DNA of 10,734 nt from CANKJK01 sp964400405. GTDB taxonomy: Bacteria; Acidobacteriota; Vicinamibacteria; Vicinamibacterales; UBA2999. The stretch spans positions 1 to 10,734 of the forward strand of contig CAYNUO010000090.1 of assembly GCA_964400405.1 (NCBI GenBank), written 5' to 3'. Shown here in pieces: positions 5,399 through 10,734 of the stretch (positions are counted from its first letter, which is position 1; each line of letters opens with the position of its first letter). The position numbers and the translations under genes are program-made. The notes beneath the pieces are model-generated. The model was not told the origin of the DNA. It saw nothing but the letters and a program-made list of their open reading frames with translations, and made no database searches.

Positions 5399-7219
5399 TC
5401 AGGCCGATCGGGCGAAGTAGTCCAGCACGGCCGACGCCGTGCGGGGGCCGACCACCGCGGCCAGCTCTTCGCGCGTCGCCCGGCGCACACCGGCAAGGCT
5501 GCCGAACGCCGTCAGCAGCGCCTTGCGCCGCCGGATCCCGACGCCAGGCACACCGTCCAGCTCGCTCCGCAGGTCCCGCATCGTCCGGGCGCGCCGGTGG
5601 AACGTCACGGCAAAGCGGTGGGCCTCGTCGCGGATGCGCTGGATGAGCAGCAGCGCCGGGTCCCGCGTGTCGAGCACGACCGGCTCGGGGCGGTCGCGGG
5701 TAAAGAGCACTTCTTCCTTCTTCGCGATGCCGGCGGCGACCAGACGGCCGAGCCCCACGGCCATCAACGCTTCATAGGCGGCCGAAAGCTGCCCGGGGCC
5801 TCCGTCGATGAGGATGAGATCGGGGAACGGTCCGCCCCGCTCGAGTACGCGGCGGTACCGCCGCTGCACGACCTCCCGCATCGCCGCGAAGTCGTCCGAC
5901 CCCAGTGCCGCATCGGGCCTCGCCGCGATCCGGAACTTGCGGTATTCCGCCTTCTTCATCCTGCCGTCTTCGCAGACCACCATCGACGCGACCGTCTCGC
6001 TGCCCTGGATCGTCGAGATGTCGAAGCACTCGATCCGGCGCGGCACGGACGGCAGCGCCAGCGCCGACCGCAGCGTCTCGAGCGCCTCGAAGTGCGCCGC
6101 CGTCGAGTCGTTGAACCGCGTGCGGTAGGACAGCTCGGCGTTGCGCGTGGCCAGGTCGATCAGGGCCCGCTTGTCGCCCCGCTGCGGGACGATGATCCGC
6201 ACGCGGTGTCCGGCCGCCGCCGTCAGCCACTCCTCCACCGCCTCGCTCTCCTCGACCGGCTCTGGCAGGTGGATCTCGCGTGGCGCCGCACGGTCGGCGT
6301 AGAACTGCTGCAGCGCGCCGGCCAGCGCCTCGGCGTCGCCCGCCGGCGCCGCGTCGGCGTTCGACGCGAGCTCGACGCGCTCCACGACGCGGCCGCCGCG
6401 CATCTGGAACACCAGCACCACTACGCCGCTCGGGCCTCGCTTCAGGCCGAACACGTCGCGCTCGCCGAGCTGCGCCGTGGCCACCTTCTGCTGGCGGTCC
6501 CTGAGCGCCTCCACGGTCCGCATCGCGTCACGGACCTGCGCGGCCTGCTCGAACCGCTCCCCCTGCGCGGCCTCCGTCATCCGCGTCCGGAGCGTCTCGA
6601 TCAGCTCGTCGGTCCGGCCGTCGAGCAGCATCCGTGCGCTGTCCACGGCCTCGCCGTACCGGGCCTCGTCGCAGACCTCGCGCACGCACGGCGCCACGCA
6701 GCGTCCGATGTCGTACTCCAGGCACGGCCGCGCGCGATCGCCGGTGATGACCTCGTTGCAGGAGCGGATGCCGAACAGCTTGTGCGTCAGGCTCATCGTC
6801 TTCCGCGCCAGCGACGCCGGCAGGAACGGGCCGGCGAAGAAGTCCGGCCCCGGCTCGATGGCGCGCGCGACGAGCACGCGCGGAAATGCCTCGCCGGTGG
6901 TCAGCCGCAGGTACGGATAGTTCTTGTCGTCCCGCAGCAGGATGTTGAAGCGCGGCGCGCGCTGCTTGATCAGGTTGTTCTCGAGCGCCAGCGCCTCGAC
7001 CACCGAGTCGGTGACGATGACCTCGAGGCTGCTGATATCAGTCAGCAGGGCGTCGTGCCGGGGACTGGTGCCCCACGCCCCGAGGTAGCTGCGCACGCGG
7101 TCCCGCAGGGAACGCGCCTTACCGACGTAGATCGTCTCTCCGGCGGCGTTGCCCCAGAGATAGACCCCGGGCTGTTCCGGCAGGCGGGCGATCTGTTCCT
7201 TGAGATCGGAAACGGGCAT
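5399..7219 (-). CDS. uvrC: Excinuclease ABC subunit C
   Basis: UvrC makes the two incisions flanking damage in nucleotide excision repair, acting on the UvrB-DNA complex in the cytoplasm. The 606 residues are full length. The order is: N-terminal GIY-YIG nuclease (PGVYLWG at 17-23, IYVGKARSLRDRVRSYL at 30-46); a Cys-rich segment with C154, C166, C174 and C178, which coincide with the iron-sulfur cluster ligands described in E. coli UvrC; a UVR motif for UvrB binding (about 203-238); the RNase H-like nuclease with ECFDIS (Asp400), LILIDGGPGQLSAA (Asp472) and RDEAH (His534); and tandem helix-hairpin-helix (about 553-600, VPGVGIRRRKALL). No key residue is missing. The start ATG (7217-7219) gives a standard N-terminus and lies 22 nt from the divergent transferase gene. 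No clear Shine-Dalgarno is present; a TAAACT hexamer lies 12 nt upstream. The M50 gene follows after 39 nt. Confidence 0.97.
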   Translation of the reverse strand: MPVSDLKEQIARLPEQPGVYLWGNAAGETIYVGKARSLRDRVRSYLGAWGTSPRHDALLTDISSLEVIVTDSVVEALALENNLIKQRAPRFNILLRDDKNYPYLRLTTGEAFPRVLVARAIEPGPDFFAGPFLPASLARKTMSLTHKLFGIRSCNEVITGDRARPCLEYDIGRCVAPCVREVCDEARYGEAVDSARMLLDGRTDELIETLRTRMTEAAQGERFEQAAQVRDAMRTVEALRDRQQKVATAQLGERDVFGLKRGPSGVVVLVFQMRGGRVVERVELASNADAAPAGDAEALAGALQQFYADRAAPREIHLPEPVEESEAVEEWLTAAAGHRVRIIVPQRGDKRALIDLATRNAELSYRTRFNDSTAAHFEALETLRSALALPSVPRRIECFDISTIQGSETVASMVVCEDGRMKKAEYRKFRIAARPDAALGSDDFAAMREVVQRRYRRVLERGGPFPDLILIDGGPGQLSAAYEALMAVGLGRLVAAGIAKKEEVLFTRDRPEPVVLDTRDPALLLIQRIRDEAHRFAVTFHRRARTMRDLRSELDGVPGVGIRRRKALLTAFGSLAGVRRATREELAAVVGPRTASAVLDYFARSA

Positions 7220-7227
7220 GCTACGAT
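7200..7227 (+). promoter_or_regulatory. Candidate sigma-70 promoter of the CDP-alcohol transferase gene
   Basis: TTGAGA (7200-7205, five of six to the -35 consensus), a 16-nt spacer and TACGAT (7222-7227, four of six to the -10 consensus) lie upstream of the ATG at 7242. The predicted start near 7234 leaves a leader of about 8 nt with no Shine-Dalgarno. The -35 lies within the first codons of uvrC. It is the best two-box promoter I see in the window. Confidence 0.5.
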
Positions 7228-7231
7228 GCCG

Positions 7232-7237
7232 AGTTTA
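7232..7237 (-). promoter_or_regulatory. Candidate -10 element of uvrC
   Basis: TAAACT on the minus strand ends 12 nt before the uvrC ATG, giving a leader of only a few bases. A weak ATGAAG lies about 18 nt upstream as a possible -35. It faces the transferase promoter, so the two polymerases would occlude each other over this short region. Evidence is limited to the hexamer and its position. Confidence 0.3.
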
Positions 7238-7241
7238 CAAA

Positions 7242-8009
7242 ATGACGTTTACGGGCTTCATCGGAACTGTCTTCATGTTCCCGCTGCGCGCCATCATCAG
7301 CGCCAGCGTCGCCCTCGGGATCCATCCCAACACGCTCACGCTCATCGGCGTGCTGATCAACGTCGCCGCCGCCGTCGAACTGGGCCGCCGGCACTTCGTC
7401 ACGGCGTTCGTCATCATGATCGTGGCGAACATGTTCGACTTCATCGACGGCAAGGTCGCGCACCTCACCGGCAAGCAGTCGCAGTTCGGCGCGTTCTGGG
7501 ATTCCACGCTCGACCGCTTCTCCGACATCGCGCTCTTCCTCGGCGTCATCTATCTGTATGCGAGCCTCCGCCGGACGGACTACGTGATGGTGGCCTCACT
7601 GGCCATGATGTTCTCCATCATGACGAGCTACGCGCGGGCGCGGGCCGAGTCGCTCATTCAGAAGTGCAAGGTCGGCTTCATGGAGCGCCCCGAACGCATC
7701 GTGCTGCTGATGATCGGGGCCGCCACCAATCGCATGGCCGGGGTGATGTGGGTGATCCTGGTGCTGTCGATTGTGACCGTCGTCAACCGGATCCACTATA
7801 CCTATCTGGCGCTGAACAACCGGCCGAACCCCGCCGGGTCCAACGTGCTGACGCGCGTGTTCTGGAAGGCGTTCTTCTGGACGGACGACCGCGCCACGTT
7901 CGCCTACGACGTCTGGGTCGTCGTGATTCTCGCCTTCACGTGGCTCGTGCCGCCGGACTGGCTGCGCGACCCGATGGCGTCCAGCCTCCCCGGCTGGGAA
8001 TTGTTCTAG
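7242..8009 (+). CDS. CDP-alcohol phosphatidyltransferase family protein
   Basis: This family moves a phosphatidyl group from a CDP-lipid to an alcohol such as glycerol phosphate, inositol phosphate or an alcohol head group, at the inner membrane. The 255-residue protein has several hydrophobic helices and opens with the usual HPNTLTLIGVLIN (28-40). The signature is readable as D66-x2-D69-G70-x2-A73-H74-x8-G83-x3-D87-x3-D91. All four metal-binding Asp and both Gly are present, but the normal Arg after Ala is His74. GFMERPERIVLL (135-146) is another family block. The C-terminus (about 195-255) is an extension with one more hydrophobic helix. The ATG at 7242 is chosen over an upstream in-frame ATG (7218) because the latter lies in the uvrC start region and adds an unrelated basic stretch. 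Substrate cannot be assigned; phosphatidylinositol-phosphate-synthase-like or PgsA-like activity is possible. Confidence 0.88.
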   Translation: MTFTGFIGTVFMFPLRAIISASVALGIHPNTLTLIGVLINVAAAVELGRRHFVTAFVIMIVANMFDFIDGKVAHLTGKQSQFGAFWDSTLDRFSDIALFLGVIYLYASLRRTDYVMVASLAMMFSIMTSYARARAESLIQKCKVGFMERPERIVLLMIGAATNRMAGVMWVILVLSIVTVVNRIHYTYLALNNRPNPAGSNVLTRVFWKAFFWTDDRATFAYDVWVVVILAFTWLVPPDWLRDPMASSLPGWELF

Positions 8010-8875
8010 CCGGCCTTCCGGCGGCGGGCCGGCGCAGCCTTCGACTCCTTTGACGCCGCGGGCTCCGCGAGCGTGGCCTTCGCGGGCTTCTTCTTGTCGG
8101 CGCTGACGGCGCTGAGGCTCTTCCGCAGCGCTTCCATCAGGTCGATCACGTTGGTCGGCTCGGGCACGTCGGGCGCCACGATCTCCTCGCCGGCGACCTT
8201 CGCGTCGATGATCGCGCGGAGCCCTTCGGTGTACTCGTCCTTGTAGTCCTTGAGGTTGAGTTCACCCTCGAACATCCCGACCACCTGCTTCGCCAGCTTC
8301 AGTTCCGCCGGGTTCACGGTGGCGGGCACCGAGCTCAACTCCTCCACCTGGTCGATGCCGCGCAGCTCCGCGGCGTGGTGGAGCGTGTACATCACCAGGC
8401 CCTTCTTCTGCGGCTTCACGGCGACGAGATACTCACGGCCGTGCAACGCGACCTTGCCGATGCCGGCCTTGCCGACCATGCCCTCGCGCATCACGGCGAA
8501 CGATTCGGCCGCCACGGGGCCGTCGGGTGCCAGGTAGTACGCCCGGTCGACGAACATCGGGTCGATGGAGTCGCCGTCCGCGAACTGGACCAGGTTGATG
8601 ACGCGCGTGGATTCGACCTTGACCTTCTGCAGGTCCTCCTCCGCCATCACGACCCAGCGGCCCTTCTCGAACTCGTAGCCCTTCACGAGCTCCGCGTTGG
8701 TCACTTCCTTCTCGCACTGCGGGCACCAGCGCTTCTGCTGAATGCGCGTCTGGCACTCGGCGTGGAGCTGGTTGAAGGACAGCGTGGCCGACGCCTCCGT
8801 GGCCGGATACACCTTCACCGGAATGTTGACGAGGCTTACCTTCAGGAAGCCCTTCCACGTAGGTCTGAGTGCCAT
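8006..8875 (-). CDS. ku: Non-homologous end joining protein Ku
   Basis: Bacterial Ku forms a homodimeric ring on DNA ends and recruits ligase LigD for end joining. The 289 residues begin with the typical MALRPTWKGFLKVSLVNIPVKVY. They continue with VKGYEFEKGRWVVM (64-77), the region about 100-160 (FVDRAYYLAPDG, then GREYLVAVKPQKKGLVMYTLHH) and ELKLAKQVVGMFEGELNLKDYKDEY (191-215). The last 35 residues (from about 255) are a Lys/Ala/Arg tail, as in many Ku proteins where such tails bind DNA. Near the N-terminus, H38, C41, C51 and C54 form a possible zinc site that not all Ku proteins have. A Shine-Dalgarno AGAGGAG lies 10 nt before the ATG. The stop TAG shares CTAG with the stop of the convergent transferase gene. 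No ligD lies in the window; the neighbours tdk and efp are not functionally linked. Confidence 0.96.
   Translation of the reverse strand: MALRPTWKGFLKVSLVNIPVKVYPATEASATLSFNQLHAECQTRIQQKRWCPQCEKEVTNAELVKGYEFEKGRWVVMAEEDLQKVKVESTRVINLVQFADGDSIDPMFVDRAYYLAPDGPVAAESFAVMREGMVGKAGIGKVALHGREYLVAVKPQKKGLVMYTLHHAAELRGIDQVEELSSVPATVNPAELKLAKQVVGMFEGELNLKDYKDEYTEGLRAIIDAKVAGEEIVAPDVPEPTNVIDLMEALRKSLSAVSADKKKPAKATLAEPAASKESKAAPARRRKAG
8009..8033. terminator. Possible stem-loop at the convergent ends of the transferase and ku genes
   Basis: GCCGGCC (8009-8015) and GGCCGGC (8027-8033) form a perfect 7-bp GC stem around an 11-nt loop. It starts at the last base of the transferase stop codon and lies inside the end of ku. 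No U-tract follows on the plus strand, so it may only slow or stabilise the 3' end, or it may be chance in GC-rich sequence. Confidence 0.25.
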
Positions 8876-8885
8876 GACGCTGTCG

Positions 8886-8892
8886 CTCCTCT
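8886..8892 (-). promoter_or_regulatory. Ribosome binding site of ku
   Basis: AGAGGAG on the minus strand sits 10 nt before the ku ATG (8873-8875) and supports that start. It contrasts with scpA, trpS, uvrC, the M50 gene and the small membrane protein gene, where no Shine-Dalgarno is visible. Confidence 0.6.
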
Positions 8893-8936
8893 AACAGTCT
8901 TCCTTATCGGGAGACCCAGGCCCCAAGGCTACCCCT

Positions 8937-9491
8937 TCATACGGCGTCCCGCTCGTCCCGGGCCCCAAGATCCAGCCCCATGCCCTTGAACCGGATGGCG
9001 TGGGCCGCCACTTTGTCGCGCAGCACCCGGCGGACCTCCCCGTAGGCGGTGCCCGGCACCTGCAGCGTCCGGGCCAGCTGGCGCGCGCGCATGACCAGCA
9101 CCAGCGTGACCGCTTCACCCTGCTCGCGCCAGGAGACGCCCTCGATCTGCTCCCACCGCATGAAGCCGGTGTCGGTCCAGACGCCGTCGCGGTAGAGTCC
9201 CCGCCGCACCTGACGCCGCAGCACGATGGCGTAGCCGTAGTAGAGGAACATCATCGTCTCGCCGAACAGGTCCCACGGGGCCTGGCGCTGCCACCCAAGC
9301 CGGAAGACGAGCAGGACGCCGAGCGCGACGCCGATGCCCAGGCTGAGGCGATAGAACGGCGGTCTGGGGCTCGGCCAGGTCACGAGCGCCGTCTTCACCC
9401 GGCGGCGAAACCGCACGACATCCGCCACCACCAGCATGTTGGCGACGAAGTACCCGAGCCCGAACAGGTAGAGCACCTGCGCGAGGGACAT
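8937..9491 (-). CDS. Small membrane protein, possibly DUF5673-like
   Basis: This 184-residue protein has no function I can assign. Hydrophobic segments lie at about residues 3-26 (QVLYLFGLGYFVANMLVVADVV), 47-64 and 74-92. After the last segment comes a cytoplasmic-looking domain (about 93-165) with RRGLYRDGVWTDTGFMRWEQIEGVSW. That pattern (short strand, G, strand, WxxI, then alternating strands) resembles DUF5673 or other PH-like domains that follow membrane helices. The tail is charged. The ATG at 9489-9491 is chosen because TACAAT ends exactly 7 nt upstream, giving a leaderless arrangement; the frame is open further up but that would run into tdk. It lies 29 nt after tdk and 61 nt before ku on the same strand. 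Confidence 0.72.
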   Translation of the reverse strand: MSLAQVLYLFGLGYFVANMLVVADVVRFRRRVKTALVTWPSPRPPFYRLSLGIGVALGVLLVFRLGWQRQAPWDLFGETMMFLYYGYAIVLRRQVRRGLYRDGVWTDTGFMRWEQIEGVSWREQGEAVTLVLVMRARQLARTLQVPGTAYGEVRRVLRDKVAAHAIRFKGMGLDLGARDERDAV

Positions 9492-9498
9492 CGGGCCG

Positions 9499-9504
9499 AT
9501 TGTA
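9499..9504 (-). promoter_or_regulatory. Candidate -10 element of the small membrane protein gene
   Basis: TACAAT on the minus strand (five of six to the -10 consensus) is followed by 7 nt and then the ATG, which places the expected start site at the initiation codon. There is no Shine-Dalgarno and no clear -35. It lies in the 29-nt gap after tdk, so it would provide an internal promoter for this gene and perhaps ku. Confidence 0.5.
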
Positions 9505-9520
9505 GAGGTAACGAGCTTGG

Positions 9521-10117
9521 CTAGGACGTCTTCGCTTCGACGACGATCGGCTGCGCGAGCGTCGGGTCGAAGCACCGCCGGCAGCGGGCCTCGTAGGTGC
9601 CGGTGGCCCCGAGCAGCACGCGGTCGCCGCTGGCCACCAGGCGTTGCGTGTGGTTGGCCGGGGCGCCGCAGACCATGCAGATCGCGAGGGTCTTCGTGAT
9701 GTATTCCGCGATGGCCAGCAGCTGCGGCATCGGCTCGAACGGCTTGCCCAGGTAATCCTGGTCCAGGCCGGCCACGATCACGCGCTTGCCGAGGTCCGCC
9801 AGCCGGTTACAGACCGCCGGCAGTTCCGCGTCGAAGAACTGCCCTTCGTCGATGCCGACCACTTCCGTCTTCGGCGCCACCCGCTCCAGCAGTTCCCGCG
9901 CGGTCTCGACCTGCTCGGACGGAATGCGCATCTCGCTGTGCGAGACGATGTGGTCGCTGGCGTAGCGCACGTCGATGGCCGGCTTGAAGATCTGCACGCG
10001 CTGGCGTGCGATCTGGGCCCGGCGCAGGCGGCGGATCAGCTCTTCACTCTTCCCGCTGAACATGCTGCCGACGACTACTTCGATCCAGCCGCCTTCCGAC
10101 TGCCGTGCGACATCCAT
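9521..10117 (-). CDS. tdk: Thymidine kinase, type II
   Basis: It phosphorylates thymidine (and deoxyuridine) to the monophosphate with ATP in the salvage pathway. The 198 residues match the type II, TK1-like family. The P-loop GSMFSGKSEEL starts at 17. IDEGQFFD (89-96) carries the catalytic Glu91. GLDQDYLGKPFEP (117-129) follows. The zinc site has CMVC (C147, C150) and CRRC (C179, C182), with the lasso-loop substrate motif GTYEARC (173-179) between. All key residues are present. The ATG at 10115-10117 has GGAG 9 nt upstream. It follows efp after 33 nt on the same strand, and the two may be cotranscribed. Confidence 0.97.
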   Translation of the reverse strand: MDVARQSEGGWIEVVVGSMFSGKSEELIRRLRRAQIARQRVQIFKPAIDVRYASDHIVSHSEMRIPSEQVETARELLERVAPKTEVVGIDEGQFFDAELPAVCNRLADLGKRVIVAGLDQDYLGKPFEPMPQLLAIAEYITKTLAICMVCGAPANHTQRLVASGDRVLLGATGTYEARCRRCFDPTLAQPIVVEAKTS

Positions 10118-10150
10118 CTGCTGCGTCTCCGCGCGTGGGCTGTGCGTGAC

Positions 10151-10714
10151 TCAGGCGCGGGAGAGGTACTCGCCCGTGTCGGTGCTGATGCGGATCGCGT
10201 CGCCGGTGTTCACAAACGGCGGCACCGACACGACGAGGCCGGTTTCGAGCGTCGCGGGCTTCACCTGCGCGCTGGCCGTCGCGCCCTTGATCCCGGGCGC
10301 CGTGTCGGTCACCACGAGGTCGACCGTCACCGGCATCTCGATGCCGACGGGCTCCTCACCGTAGAACTCGACCTTGATGGCCATCTCGGGCTTCAGGTAG
10401 TTCACGTTGTCCCCGAGCGCCTCGTCGCTGATGTGCACCTGCTCGTAGGACGTGGTGTCCATGAAGCAGTAGGAGTCGCCGTCCTTGTAGAGGTACTGCA
10501 TCTCGCGCTCATCGAGCGTCGCGCGGTCGAGGGTGTCTTCCGAGCGCAGCTTCTGGTCTGACAGCGCACCATTCCGGATGTTGCGGAACTTGACGCGGAC
10601 GAAGCCACGCAGGTTGCCGGGGGTGACATGCTGCAATTCGAGCACGCGGAACAGGTCCTGCTCGATCTTGATCAGCATGCCCTTCTTCATGCGGGTCGCG
10701 GGTATGGATGCCAT
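10151..10714 (-). CDS. efp: Elongation factor P
   Basis: EF-P binds between the P and E sites and relieves ribosome stalling at consecutive prolines. The 187 residues cover all three domains: KOW-like domain I (1-65), OB domain II (about 67-128, TLDEREMQYLYKDGDSYCFMD) and domain III (about 130-187, VKPATLETGLVVSVPPFVNTGDAI, ending GEYLSRA). In domain I the tip loop reads HVTPGNLRGFVRVKFRNIRNG. The numbering aligns without gaps to E. coli, so the residue at position 34, Lys in E. coli and Arg in the rhamnosylated type, is Asn34. No modification gene (epmA, epmB, earP) is in the window. AGAGG lies only 3 nt before the ATG (10712-10714), an unusually short spacing. The promoter lies beyond the right edge. 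Confidence 0.97.
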   Translation of the reverse strand: MASIPATRMKKGMLIKIEQDLFRVLELQHVTPGNLRGFVRVKFRNIRNGALSDQKLRSEDTLDRATLDEREMQYLYKDGDSYCFMDTTSYEQVHISDEALGDNVNYLKPEMAIKVEFYGEEPVGIEMPVTVDLVVTDTAPGIKGATASAQVKPATLETGLVVSVPPFVNTGDAIRISTDTGEYLSRA

Positions 10715-10734
10715 CAGCCTCTGAAGGGAAAGAG

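Noticed and set aside
5282..8053. A 923-codon open frame on the plus strand
   Set aside because: It runs antisense through uvrC and then in another frame through the CDP-alcohol transferase, is rich in Arg/His/Gln as expected for a GC-rich shadow frame, and shows no domain. The genes on the correct strands have complete catalytic motifs.
9492..9575. An upstream ATG (9573-9575) as the start of the small membrane protein
   Set aside because: It would overlap the end of tdk by 55 bp and add a charged stretch before the first membrane segment, while the ATG at 9491 has a well-placed TACAAT.

Overview
This is a high-GC bacterial chromosome fragment of mostly housekeeping genes. Two runs of exactly 100 N (2761-2860 and 4685-4784) mark it as a draft scaffold. 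The gene set (a DUF6335 protein, cmk beside rluB, scpA-scpB beside trpS, a TTG-initiated site-2-type protease, bacterial Ku) together with the GC-rich, Arg/Ala/Asp-rich coding suggests an Acidobacteriota-like organism, possibly of the Vicinamibacteria. That placement is an inference from family resemblance, not from a marker gene. I see no rRNA, tRNA, CRISPR array, prophage or insertion sequence.

Layout from left to right. The 3' part of a small acidic DUF6335 gene (+) faces cmk (-) across a 148-nt gap that is almost filled by a long imperfect palindrome. cmk and rluB are divergent. rluB (+) runs 89 bp antisense into the 3' end of scpB. scpA and scpB form a tight minus-strand pair, with scpB broken by the first N gap. 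trpS (+) starts only 22 bp from the scpA start and runs off into the second N gap. A site-2-type M50 protease (-) enters that gap from the other side and lies just downstream of uvrC (-). uvrC is divergent from a CDP-alcohol phosphatidyltransferase (+), again with a 22-bp gap. The transferase converges on ku, and the two stop codons share one CTAG. ku, a small membrane protein, tdk and efp then follow on the minus strand (transcription order efp, tdk, membrane protein, ku) to the right edge.

Functional themes are nucleotide supply (cmk, tdk), translation and ribosome maturation (trpS, efp, rluB), chromosome condensation and segregation (scpA, scpB), DNA repair (uvrC, ku) and the membrane (M50 protease, CDP-alcohol transferase). 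They look like neighbouring housekeeping transcription units rather than one pathway.

No clearly new multi-gene system is visible. The most interesting points are small. (1) The scpA/trpS gap holds an 11-bp palindrome that supplies a -10-like hexamer on each strand, 8 or 9 nt before each start codon, and neither gene has a Shine-Dalgarno, so it looks like a bidirectional leaderless promoter. (2) There is a 41-bp-armed palindrome, possibly a mobile or REP-like repeat, between DUF6335 and cmk. (3) EF-P carries Asn at the position normally held by the modified Lys or Arg. (4) The CDP-alcohol transferase has His in place of the usual Arg in its signature. (5) Ku has an N-terminal His/Cys cluster resembling a zinc site.
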